Shown: positions 24,783-36,491 of the stretch, one piece after another
How positions within the stretch are numbered: position 1 is the stretch's first letter
Layout: each line of letters starts with the position of its first letter
NCBI RefSeq assembly: GCF_024757985.1
Contig: NZ_CP103289.1
Location: 1,178,001 to 1,242,000, forward strand
Source: Cellulomonas sp. NS3
GTDB lineage: Bacteria; Actinomycetota; Actinomycetes; Actinomycetales; Cellulomonadaceae
Direction of reading: 5' to 3'
Length of the DNA: 64,000 nt
Position numbers and translations under genes: made by a program
Notes under the pieces: model-generated
Databases searched by the model: none
What the model was told of the DNA's origin: nothing
Seen by the model: the letters and a program-made list of their open reading frames with translations, nothing else

Positions 24783-26306
24783 GTGCGCCGCACCGTCGCC
24801 GGCCTGGCCGCCGTCCTCGTGCTCCTGTCCGCCTGCACCGGCGGGGACCGGCCGAGCGCCTCCGGCGACCCCGCGAGCAGCGCCCCCGCCACGGCGGCAC
24901 CACAGGAGCCGGCCCCGGTCGTCGTCGAGGCGACGTACCTGTCCGTCCCCGTCGAGCTCGAGGTCGCGCCGGTCCAGGTGCAGGGCGACGTCGCGCTGCT
25001 GTCGGTCGAGTACCGGCTGGGTGCGGGGGCGCCCGCCGGGGCGGTGTTCAGCGCGGGGCAGGTGCTCAAGACCGCCACCGGAGCGGTCGGCCCCACCGGG
25101 GTGCGGCTCGTCGACCTCGAGACGGGGCAGGTGCACCCGCCGGGGACGGACGCGGAGCGGCAGCCGGCCGTCACGCGCGAGGCCCTGCCGGTCACGGCGG
25201 AGGCCCCGGCGACGTCGCACGGCCTCTACCGCGCCCCGGCTGCGGAGAGCGTGGCCGTCCTGTTCCCGTACCTCGGCCTGGTCCGCGACGTCCCCGTCGT
25301 CCACCTGGGCGCGGGGGAGGAGCTCCCGGTGACCGCGCAGGACCTCGGCCGCGCGGGCGACATCACGTACGCCGCCGCGCCGGTCGACCAGTTCACGGTC
25401 GCGTTCGACGACTCGTCCTCGACGCGCGTCTCGCACGAGGACGTCACGGTCGCCCTCGCGTCGGACGTGCTCTTCGGCGTCGACCTCGCCGACCTCTCGC
25501 CGGACGCGCAGGCCGTCGTCGACCGGGCGGCGACCGAGATCGCGGCCGAGGCTGCCGAGGGCCGCGTCGAGGTCGTCGGGCACACCGACGACGTCGCGTC
25601 GCCCGAGCACAACCAGGACCTCTCGGTGCGCCGGGCGCAGGCCGTGGTCGACCGCCTCGCACCGGTGCTGGGGACCGCGTTCGAGGTCGTCGCCGAGGGC
25701 CGAGGCGAGAGCGAGCCCGCCGTCGCAGGGACGTCGCCCGAGGCCCGTGCGGCCAACCGCCGCGTCGAGATCCGGTTCACCGCGGCGACGCCGGGCGCGT
25801 CGGTCGAGGTGGGCGCGGCCGCGGCGGTGCCGGAGCCCACGGGTCCCGTCGCGTCGGGCGACGCGGCCGTCGAGGTCGCCGGGGTCACGGGGTTCGCCGT
25901 GCGGGCCCTCGCCGTGGAGCCGGTGGGCCCGTTCCTCGTCGGGACCCTCGAGGTCGAGCGCACCGGCGCCGGGACCGCGCAGCCGACCGGGCTGTTCGGC
26001 GACTTCGTGCAGGGCCTCGCCACCGGGCGGGGGCTGAGCGCGCTCGCGATGGGCGGGGGTGCGCACAACGCGACGCTGCTCGGCGACGCGAGCCGGGTCT
26101 ACCCGCTCGACTACGTCCGGCCGGCGGCGGACGGCGCGAGCGGCGACGTCCGCGCGGTCGTCGCCGACGAGTGGGTCGTCGCGCCGATGGCGCCTGGCGA
26201 GACCCTCACGACGACCGTGCTGTGGCCCGACCCGGGCGGCGACACGGTCACGGTCGACGTGCCCGAGCGGTTCCGGCTGGCCGACGTCCCCGTCACCCGC
26301 CGCTGA
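24783..26306 (+). CDS. Lipoprotein with OmpA peptidoglycan-binding domain
   Basis: The 507-residue protein has a lipobox LLSAC (Cys about 18), a Ser/Ala-rich linker and an unrecognised domain (about 55-210). An OmpA-like domain follows (about 220-335, with DVLFGVDLADLS, VVGHTDDV, DLSVRRAQAVV and ANRRVEIRF). A C-terminal domain ends ADVPVTRR and resembles the lipoprotein at 19222-19851. It thus combines in one chain what the main Tad operon encodes as two genes (18131 and 19222). It would be anchored to the membrane by lipid and to the cell wall by the OmpA domain. GTG 24783 follows AGAGGT. Confidence 0.85.
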   Translation: MRRTVAGLAAVLVLLSACTGGDRPSASGDPASSAPATAAPQEPAPVVVEATYLSVPVELEVAPVQVQGDVALLSVEYRLGAGAPAGAVFSAGQVLKTATGAVGPTGVRLVDLETGQVHPPGTDAERQPAVTREALPVTAEAPATSHGLYRAPAAESVAVLFPYLGLVRDVPVVHLGAGEELPVTAQDLGRAGDITYAAAPVDQFTVAFDDSSSTRVSHEDVTVALASDVLFGVDLADLSPDAQAVVDRAATEIAAEAAEGRVEVVGHTDDVASPEHNQDLSVRRAQAVVDRLAPVLGTAFEVVAEGRGESEPAVAGTSPEARAANRRVEIRFTAATPGASVEVGAAAAVPEPTGPVASGDAAVEVAGVTGFAVRALAVEPVGPFLVGTLEVERTGAGTAQPTGLFGDFVQGLATGRGLSALAMGGGAHNATLLGDASRVYPLDYVRPAADGASGDVRAVVADEWVVAPMAPGETLTTTVLWPDPGGDTVTVDVPERFRLADVPVTRR

Positions 26307-26418
26307 GCCGTCGGCAGCCGCGTGGCCGTGCGCGGCCGGGCGTGCGCGGCCCGGCGGCGGAGCCTCCCGGGCGTGCCCGGAGGCCGGACCACCTCGGCCG
26401 GGACCGCCGGCGACGATC

Positions 26419-26424
26419 TACCCT
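26419..26424 (+). promoter_or_regulatory. -10 element upstream of the thiF leader
   Basis: TACCCT lies six bases before the GTG at 26431. The same spacing precedes several leaderless genes in this window. It marks the likely transcription start of the thiF/moeB-like gene at or near 26431, so the message would begin with the short reading frame described next. Confidence 0.5.
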
Positions 26425-26430
26425 GGCCCG

Positions 26431-26589
26431 GTGCTCCACGCCGCCTGCGGTCCCGACCTCGTGACGCCCCGCCGGCCTGCGCACGCGCGGAACCCCGTGC
26501 TCCGTGCGCCCCGGGACACGCACGCCGACGGCGGCGCGCGGCGACCGCGCGGCACGGCGCGCGACGGCCGCAGCGGGTCGGGCCGATGA
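26431..26589 (+). CDS. Possible 52-codon leader reading frame overlapping the ThiF-like start
   Basis: From GTG 26431, six bases after a TACCCT -10, an open frame runs 52 codons and ends in TGA at 26587-26589, overlapping the ATG of the next gene as ATGA. Nearly all its third codon positions are G or C. The peptide is Arg-, Pro- and Ala-rich (it begins VLHAACGPDLVTPRR) and resembles nothing I know. It may be a leader peptide that couples translation to the ThiF-like gene, which lacks a good ribosome site of its own. It could also be chance. Confidence 0.35.
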   Translation: MLHAACGPDLVTPRRPAHARNPVLRAPRDTHADGGARRPRGTARDGRSGSGR

Positions 26590-27857
26590 GCGCCGACGCG
26601 CCCGCGGCCCGTGCGCCGCTCGTCCCCGAGGGCCCGCCGCTCGACCCCGCCCGGCTCGCGCGGTACGCCCGCCACCTGACGCTCCCCGGGGTCGGGGTCA
26701 GCGGCCAGCGCCGGCTCGCGGCCGCGCGCGTGCTCGTGGTCGGCGCGGGCGGCCTCGGCAGCCCCGCGCTGCTCTACCTCGCCGCCGCGGGGGTCGGGAC
26801 GCTCGGCGTCGTCGACGACGACGTGGTCGACGAGTCGAACCTGCAGCGGCAGGTCCTGCACGGCCGGGCGGACGTCGGGCGCCGCAAGGTCGACTCGGCG
26901 CGCGAGGCCGTGCTCGCCGCGAACCCCGACGTCACGGTCGAGGCCCACCCGGTGCGCCTGACCGCCGCGAACGCGCTCGAGCTCGTGTCCCGCTACGACC
27001 TCGTGCTCGACGGCTCCGACAACTTCGCCACCCGCTACGTCGTGAGCGACGCGACCGCGATCGCGGGGGTCCCGCACGTGTGGGGCGCGCTCGACCGGTT
27101 CCAGGGCCAGGTCAGCGTGTTCTGGTCCGCGCCGCCCGAGGGGCTGGCGCCCGTGACCTACCGCGACCTGTTCCCCGACCCGCCCGCGCCCGGCACCGTC
27201 CCCACGTGCGCCGAGGGCGGGGTGCTGGGGGCGCTGTGCGCGACGATCGGCTCGGTCATGGTCACCGAGGCCGTCAAGCTCGTCACCGGTGCGGGCCGCT
27301 CGCTGCTCGGGCGCCTCGCGCTGTACGACGCGGCGGACGTGCGCTGGCGCGAGCTGCGCGTGGCCGCGGACCCGACGCGGGCGCCGGTCACCGAGGTCGC
27401 CGAGCCCGCCGCCGAGGTGTGCGAGGTGCCCCCGCGCGGGGCCGCGGGGTCGACGGCGGCGGCGACCGCGGTCTCGGCGCGGCAGCTGCGCGACCTGCTC
27501 GACTCGCCCGCGCCGCCGTTCGTGCTCGACGTCCGCGAGGAGCACGAGCGCGCCGTCGTCGCGATCCCGGGGTCGGTGCTGCGGCCGGCCGGGACGCTGC
27601 TGCGGCCGGTGCGCCCGGTCGCCGACGGGGTCGGGGGAGCCGGGGGCGCCACCGGGGGCGGCCCGGACGCCGTCCCCAACGACCCGTTCGCCGAGCTCCC
27701 GCGCGACCGGCTCGTCGCGGTCTACTGCAAGTCGGGCGCGCGCTCGCAGCGCGTCGTGGAGGCGGCGCACGCCGCGGGCCGCAGCAACGTCGTGCAAGTC
27801 ACGGGCGGCGTGCTCGCGTGGGTCGCGGACGTCGACCCGTCGCTCCCGACGTACTGA
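26586..27857 (+). CDS. ThiF/MoeB-type adenylyltransferase with C-terminal rhodanese domain
   Basis: The 423-residue protein has an E1-like domain (about 15-270) with the nucleotide loop VVGAGGLGSPALLYLAAAGVG, the Arg/Asp residues of ESNLQRQVLHG, and the PTCAEGGVLG catalytic-Cys region. A rhodanese domain (about 295-423) follows, with an intact active-site loop YCKSGARS. It adenylates the C-terminal Gly-Gly of a small sulfur carrier and can supply sulfur. MoeB/MoeZ-like proteins of this design serve molybdopterin, thiamine or cysteine pathways. Here it is next to and convergent with thiG-thiS-thiO, which favours ThiS as substrate. The CxxC zinc pair of classical MoeB is absent. Confidence 0.9.
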   Translation: MSADAPAARAPLVPEGPPLDPARLARYARHLTLPGVGVSGQRRLAAARVLVVGAGGLGSPALLYLAAAGVGTLGVVDDDVVDESNLQRQVLHGRADVGRRKVDSAREAVLAANPDVTVEAHPVRLTAANALELVSRYDLVLDGSDNFATRYVVSDATAIAGVPHVWGALDRFQGQVSVFWSAPPEGLAPVTYRDLFPDPPAPGTVPTCAEGGVLGALCATIGSVMVTEAVKLVTGAGRSLLGRLALYDAADVRWRELRVAADPTRAPVTEVAEPAAEVCEVPPRGAAGSTAAATAVSARQLRDLLDSPAPPFVLDVREEHERAVVAIPGSVLRPAGTLLRPVRPVADGVGGAGGATGGGPDAVPNDPFAELPRDRLVAVYCKSGARSQRVVEAAHAAGRSNVVQVTGGVLAWVADVDPSLPTY

Positions 27858-27881
27858 CGGCCGGGAGCGACGACCCGCCGC

Positions 27882-30279
<2,398 letters not shown>

Positions 30280-30284
30280 CGCGC

Positions 30285-30370
30285 GTGCTCCCTTCGCTGG
30301 CATGACCCAGATCAGGTTCGACGGTCGGCTGCGACGCCCTCTCAGCCCCGCTCTCGTGCGGGGCTCCCGT
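30285..30370 (-). promoter_or_regulatory. TPP riboswitch controlling thiO-thiS-thiG
   Basis: Read on the minus strand, the region has the THI-box order. A GC-rich P1/P2 arm (GGGAGCCCCGCAC) is followed by GGGGCTGAGAGGG, the pyrimidine-sensing core. After a variable arm come CCGTCGAACCTGATCTGGGT and CATGCCAGCGAAGGGAG, the pyrophosphate-sensing side. The CUGAGA and ACCUGAUCUGG signatures are intact. It ends about 6 bp before the thiO ATG, so thiamine pyrophosphate most likely acts by hiding the ribosome site. Confidence 0.95.
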
Positions 30371-30383
30371 GCGGCGGTCAGAC

Positions 30384-30389
30384 TACGCT
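30384..30389 (+). promoter_or_regulatory. Leaderless-type -10 for thiE
   Basis: TACGCT lies 7 bases before the thiE ATG at 30397, with no ribosome site between. Transcription would begin at or next to the start codon. thiE therefore carries no TPP riboswitch of its own on this strand. Confidence 0.5.
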
Positions 30390-30396
30390 GCCCGGC

Positions 30397-31125
30397 ATGT
30401 CCGATGTCCAGGCGCGGACGGCGCTGCGCGCCCGGCTCGCCGACGCCCACCTGTACCTGTGCACCGACGCCCGGCGCGAGCGCGGCGACCTCGAGCCGTT
30501 CCTGCACGAGGTGCTCGCGGGCGGCGTCGACGTGGTGCAGCTGCGCGACCGCACGCTCGACGTCGCCGACGAGCTCGCCCTCGGCGCCCTCGTGCGGGAC
30601 GTCGCCCACGAGCACGGCGCGCTGTTCGCCGTGAACGACCGGGCGGACCTCGCGCGGGCGCTGCGGGCGGACGTCCTGCACACCGGTCAGCGGGACCTGC
30701 CGGTCGAGGTCGCGCGCGAGGTCGTCGGCCCGGGCGTGCTGCTGGGCCGCTCGTCGGGCGGCGGCGACCAGGCCGCGCGCGCCGACGCGGACCCCGAGGT
30801 CGACTACTTCTGCGTCGGCCCGGTGCTCGCGACCCCGACGAAGCCGGACCGCGAGGCGGTCGGCCTCGGCGCGGTCCGCGCGGTGGCCGACGCCGCACCC
30901 GGCACGCCGTGGTTCGCGATCGGCGGGGTCGACGAGGCGCTGCTCGACGAGGTCCTCGCGGCCGGGGCGCAGCGCGTCGTGGTCGTCCGGGCGCTCACCC
31001 ACGCGCCCGACCCGCGGGGCGTCGCGGAGCGGCTGCGCGCGCGGGTCGTCGCGGCCCGCGCCGCCACTCCCGCGCCCGACGGCGCGGGGGACCGCGCCGG
31101 CGGACGCGCGGCCGAGCAGCGCTGA
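30397..31125 (+). CDS. thiE: Thiamine-phosphate synthase
   Basis: The 242-residue TIM-barrel enzyme joins thiazole phosphate and HMP pyrophosphate. Motifs: [12 protein letters not shown] (about 40-51), [10 protein letters not shown] (the Mg/pyrophosphate Asp region), [27 protein letters not shown] and [30 protein letters not shown]. The usual IGxSTH segment reads [11 protein letters not shown], a variant but plausible phosphate loop. The last 25 residues are a disordered Ala/Gly/Arg tail. It is divergent from thiO. Confidence 0.94.
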   Translation: MSDVQARTALRARLADAHLYLCTDARRERGDLEPFLHEVLAGGVDVVQLRDRTLDVADELALGALVRDVAHEHGALFAVNDRADLARALRADVLHTGQRDLPVEVAREVVGPGVLLGRSSGGGDQAARADADPEVDYFCVGPVLATPTKPDREAVGLGAVRAVADAAPGTPWFAIGGVDEALLDEVLAAGAQRVVVVRALTHAPDPRGVAERLRARVVAARAATPAPDGAGDRAGGRAAEQR

Positions 31126-31191
31126 CGGCACCCGGCCCGCGCCGACGCCGGCTGCCGGCGGACGGGCACCCGGTGCGCCCGCCGCGCCGCC

Positions 31192-31197
31192 TATCCT
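31192..31197 (+). promoter_or_regulatory. Leaderless-type -10 for guaA
   Basis: TATCCT lies 7 bases before the GTG at 31205 with no ribosome site, so the guaA message probably starts at the initiation codon. Confidence 0.5.
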
Positions 31198-31204
31198 TGG
31201 CCCC

Positions 31205-32842
<1,638 letters not shown>

Positions 32843-32963
32843 CGGCGCCGGGGACCGCGGCGGTCTGACCCAGGCTTCGGAGCCCCCGTCTCGTTCGTCC
32901 GCCCGACGAGCGGCGCCCTCGGTGCTCCGCCGACGGGCCGCTCGGCGCCCCGGTGCGAGCGGC

Positions 32964-34448
32964 TCAGGCCTCGACGCCCGCCCGGTCGCCGGCGCGCTCG
33001 CGCGCCCGCTCCGCCGTGCGCCGCCGCTTGTCCGCGTACATCTCCTGGTCGGCCCGCGCCACGGCCTCGGCGGTCGTCGCGCGCTCGCCGGCCCCCACGT
33101 GGTGGACGCCGATCGACGCGCCGGTGCCGAGCACGAGGTCGCCGTACGGCACCGGACGGTCGAGGCACGCGCGCAGGCGGGCGACGAGGGCGTCCCCGGC
33201 CGGGCCGCCCTCGTCGACCACGAGGAACTCGTCGCCGCCGAAGCGCGCCACGCACGGCCCGTGGCCGAGGGTCGTGACGAGCCGCTCCGCGACCGTGGTG
33301 ATGAGGGCGTCGCCCGCGCCGTGCCCGTGGGTGTCGTTGATCTGCTTGAGCCCGTCGACGTCGAGGAACAGCACCGTGACGCCCGCCGAGCGGCCGTCCG
33401 CGACGCGGTCGAGCGCGCCGTGCAGCTGCTCGAGGCCGGCCCGCCGGTTCTCGAGGCCGGTGAGCTCGTCGTGCGTGGCGAGGTGCGCGAGCGCGCGCTC
33501 CGCCTCGAGCTGGCGGCGCGCGAGGCCCGCGATGCGCGCGACGACCAGCGGGACGATGAGCACCGTCCCGACCGTCAGGAGCAGCCAGTCCACGTCGCCC
33601 CGGAACGCCTCCTGGAGGCCCGCGAGCAGCGGGTTGAGGCCGAGCGCGACGCCGAGCGTCGTGAGCCGCGCGGGGCCCAGCCGGTCGCTCGGGGGCTCGG
33701 CGCCCTCGGCGACGCGCGCGTGCGTGCTGTGCACCGCGGCCGCGGCGAGGCAGCTGTAGCCGAGGATCCACAGGGTGGCGACCCAGGGCGCGTACAGGCC
33801 GGTGGCCGCGTCCGTCGTCAGGACGATCGCGACGTTGCCGACGAGGGTCAGCAGCACCGCGGTGCACACGTAGGCGAGGGCCGGGCGGGCCGCGCGGTGC
33901 ACGAGGGCGGCGCGGAGCACCATGCCCGCGATGCCGCTGACCAGGACGATCAGCAGGAGCGTGTACAGCCGGACGCCCAGCGGCGCCCCGGTCGCCACGA
34001 GCGCGGGGTGCACCAGGACGGTCCACAGAAGGCTCGCGCACGCGAGCCACAGCACCGCGGCCTCGACCAGGCCGCCGCTGTCGCGGCGGGCGAACGGCAG
34101 CAGGATCGCGATCGCGGCGGCGAAGAGCAGCAGGTAGCCGATCGGGAGCGTCACGTCGACGACGAGCCCCGGCTGGGCGGGGTCGGCGTCCTGACGGCTC
34201 ACGTCGACGACCCACGCGAGCCCGTTCACGGTCAGCACGCCGAGCGCGGCGCACAGGAGCGTCCACGACGCCGCCCGCCGGACGCGGCGCCGCGCGAGCA
34301 GGACCAGCACGATCGTCAGCGGGATCGCGCTCGCCAGCACGAGCATCGACGCCCGGAGGACACCGCTGGACGCGAGGAAGGTCAGCGCCACCGCGACACC
34401 GGCGAGGACGAGGACCGCGTGCGTCGGGACGCGGTCTCGTGGCTTCAC
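32964..34448 (-). CDS. Membrane-bound diguanylate cyclase (GGDEF)
   Basis: The 494-residue protein has about eight to ten hydrophobic helices (residues 10-310) forming an integral membrane sensor region. A GGDEF domain (about 325-475) follows, opening LATHDELTGLENRRAG and containing the intact active-site motif RFGGDEF (GGDEF at 404-408). It should make cyclic di-GMP. The position before GGDEF lacks the RxxD inhibitory site, so product feedback is probably absent. No EAL domain is attached. The C-terminal tail is Arg/Glu-rich. GTG 34448 follows GAGAGGG. Cyclic di-GMP often tunes pili and adhesion, so a link with the Tad genes is possible but unproven. Confidence 0.93.
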   Translation of the reverse strand: MKPRDRVPTHAVLVLAGVAVALTFLASSGVLRASMLVLASAIPLTIVLVLLARRRVRRAASWTLLCAALGVLTVNGLAWVVDVSRQDADPAQPGLVVDVTLPIGYLLLFAAAIAILLPFARRDSGGLVEAAVLWLACASLLWTVLVHPALVATGAPLGVRLYTLLLIVLVSGIAGMVLRAALVHRAARPALAYVCTAVLLTLVGNVAIVLTTDAATGLYAPWVATLWILGYSCLAAAAVHSTHARVAEGAEPPSDRLGPARLTTLGVALGLNPLLAGLQEAFRGDVDWLLLTVGTVLIVPLVVARIAGLARRQLEAERALAHLATHDELTGLENRRAGLEQLHGALDRVADGRSAGVTVLFLDVDGLKQINDTHGHGAGDALITTVAERLVTTLGHGPCVARFGGDEFLVVDEGGPAGDALVARLRACLDRPVPYGDLVLGTGASIGVHHVGAGERATTAEAVARADQEMYADKRRRTAERARERAGDRAGVEA

Positions 34449-34586
34449 GTCCCTCTCATCGGCCGGCGGGTGCCGCGCCGTGACGCGTGCGGGGGATGAG
34501 ATCGCGCCGAGGTGGGGCCGGGGCCTTGACGGCGGCGCGGTGCGGGTGCGATACCGCCCCCGCGGGACCCTCGCGCCCGACGCGGG

Positions 34587-34616
34587 AGGGCCCCCGACCG
34601 ACCGGCCGGGGGCCCT
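34587..34616 (-). terminator. Terminator of the GH6 cellulase gene
   Basis: AGGGCCCCCG at 34587-34596 pairs perfectly with CGGGGGCCCT at 34607-34616 around a 10-nt loop, 18 bp past the stop of the minus-strand cellulase gene. Confidence 0.7.
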
Positions 34617-34634
34617 GCGACGACGGACGCCGGC

Positions 34635-36209
34635 TCAGCGCGAGGTGCACGCCTCGCCGCCGAGGAACGTCAGCGGCGAGACCGCCCCGGACACCCCCGC
34701 CCCGGTGTAGCCGAACGTGGCCGTGGCGCCGGGCCGGAGCACCGAGTACGGCTTGGCCGTGACCGTGACGACCGCGCCGTCCTGCGCCCAGCCCGCGCTC
34801 CAGAGCTTCGTGATCCGCTGGTCGCCCGCGAAGGCGAACCGCAGCTCCCAGTCGCGCAGCGGCTCGGTGCCGCTGTTCGTGACCCAGACCTGCGACGTGA
34901 AGCCGGTCGCCCACGAGCCGTGCACGGTCGTGCGGACCTGGCACGACGGTGCCTCGACGGGCGGTGCGGCGAGCTCGATGAGCTCACGGGCCTGCTCCAC
35001 GAACCAGCCGCCGGCGCGGGGGTCCTCGATGCCGCGCTCGGGGTCGAGCGGGCCGCCGGTGCCGCGGTAGCACTGACCGTCGGACTCGCCGGGGATCTTG
35101 ATCCAGAGGAACCCGTCGACGACCTCGTCACCCGTGTCGAGCGTCGGGCGCACCCCGAGGCCACGACCCGGAGGGTTGCACCAGACCTCGGCGTCCGTGT
35201 ACTTGCCCGGGGGAGCGGTCCACGCGCCCTGGCCGTTGCGGCTCGTGTCGATGACCGCGTGCTTCTGCGCCGCGCGGTCGCGCACGAGGCCCGTGTCGGC
35301 GAACGCCTGGTCGTACGCGGCGTCGGACAGGTCCCACGTGCTGAGGTCGTCGGGGCTCGCCGGGTAGTACTGGCTCGCGCACCACGCCGGCTCCCACCAC
35401 GTCTGCGTCGAGAGCGCGATGCAGTCGGACACCCAGCCCGCGTACCGCTGGACCTTCTCCGTCGGCTGGTAGTTCGACGCGTTGAGGAAGAACCCGTCGG
35501 CACGCTCGACGCCGGCCCGGATCAGCCGGTCGGTCGCGTCGCCCACGCCGAGCCAGCCGTTGTGCGTGCCGTCGAGGTAGGTGCGGGTCGCCGGCAGCGT
35601 CGCGAGCGCGTCGACCGCGTGGTTGAGCTGCTCGAAGCGGCTCGCGGCGGAGGTCGCCGGGTCCGCCTCGGCAGGCTTGCACCACTCGGCCTCGCCGTTG
35701 ACGTTCGTGTACCAGGGGATGATGCCGAGGCCGTCGGGCTCGAGGACGACGATCGCCTCGCGGTCGCCGATGCCCGCGGCGAACGCGTCGACCCAGGCGT
35801 TGTAGGACGCGGTGTCGAGCGCGCCGCCCGCGGAGTACTGCGCGCAGTCGCGGTACGGAAGGTTGTACGCGACGACCACCGGCACGGCGTCCTCGGCGTC
35901 GGCGGCCGACACGTAGGAGTCGACGGCGGCCTGCACCTCGGCGGGCGTCCCGGTGGTGAACCAGCGCGCCGACGGGAAGCTGCCGAGCAGGAGCGCGTCG
36001 TCCCGCGCCTGACCGGTCAGGGTGCCGGCGGCCTCCACGGTCGAGCTGTTCCAGTCGACGAACAGCCGCTCGTCGTCGTACGGCGCGGCGGTCGCGGCGA
36101 ACGGCGCCGCGACGAGTGCCGTGGCGGCGATCGCGGTGGTGGTGAGTGCGGCGGCGAGCGCTCGGCGTCGTGCCGGGCGCCGTGCCGGCCGGGTCGGAGC
36201 TGACGGCAT
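34635..36209 (-). CDS. Secreted GH6 cellulase with C-terminal CBM2 cellulose-binding module
   Basis: The 524-residue protein has a long basic signal peptide (about 1-42, ATAAP). A family 6 glycoside hydrolase domain (about 45-410) and a family 2 binding module (422-524) follow. GH6 residues visible are the RDC motif (Asp 121) and the catalytic acid in VLEPDGLG (Asp 159). The FFLNASNYQ and DTSRNGQGAW segments are typical of GH6. The CBM2 has flanking cysteines (423 and 521) and surface Trp residues. Only a short Pro-containing linker joins the domains. ATG 36209 follows GAGGGGA. It hydrolyses cellulose by inversion; whether endo- or exo-acting is not settled by sequence inspection. Confidence 0.96.
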   Translation of the reverse strand: MPSAPTRPARRPARRRALAAALTTTAIAATALVAAPFAATAAPYDDERLFVDWNSSTVEAAGTLTGQARDDALLLGSFPSARWFTTGTPAEVQAAVDSYVSAADAEDAVPVVVAYNLPYRDCAQYSAGGALDTASYNAWVDAFAAGIGDREAIVVLEPDGLGIIPWYTNVNGEAEWCKPAEADPATSAASRFEQLNHAVDALATLPATRTYLDGTHNGWLGVGDATDRLIRAGVERADGFFLNASNYQPTEKVQRYAGWVSDCIALSTQTWWEPAWCASQYYPASPDDLSTWDLSDAAYDQAFADTGLVRDRAAQKHAVIDTSRNGQGAWTAPPGKYTDAEVWCNPPGRGLGVRPTLDTGDEVVDGFLWIKIPGESDGQCYRGTGGPLDPERGIEDPRAGGWFVEQARELIELAAPPVEAPSCQVRTTVHGSWATGFTSQVWVTNSGTEPLRDWELRFAFAGDQRITKLWSAGWAQDGAVVTVTAKPYSVLRPGATATFGYTGAGVSGAVSPLTFLGGEACTSR

Positions 36210-36367
36210 GGTGGGTCCCCTCGGTCCGGACCGGCCGGGCGTCGTTGCCTGGTCGAGCCGGTCCGGCGGCGGCCCGCGCGCGCGGACCCCGTCCGGGCCC
36301 GGTCCGGGCGCGGTCGTGCCGTCACGCTCGCCGAGCGGGCCACGACGCGTCAACGGACGCGCGAATG

Positions 36368-36381
36368 CCGAAACGTTTTGG
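36368..36381. promoter_or_regulatory. LacI-type operator-like palindrome upstream of the cellulase
   Basis: CCGAAACGTTTTGG matches its own complement at 12 of 14 positions and has the central ACGT with A/T arms typical of LacI-family operators. It lies about 160 bp before the cellulase ATG and about 110 bp before the divergent glycosyltransferase gene. It is one of the few AT-rich spots in the region. Confidence 0.5.
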
Positions 36382-36491
36382 CAACCGCGCAGTACACGTC
36401 CGGGTGGTGAGCGCCGGCGCCCGGCGCGGCGGGACCGGACGGCGGCCGCGGACGCGTCTCGGACCAGGACCCGTGCGGCTACCCTGTGCCG

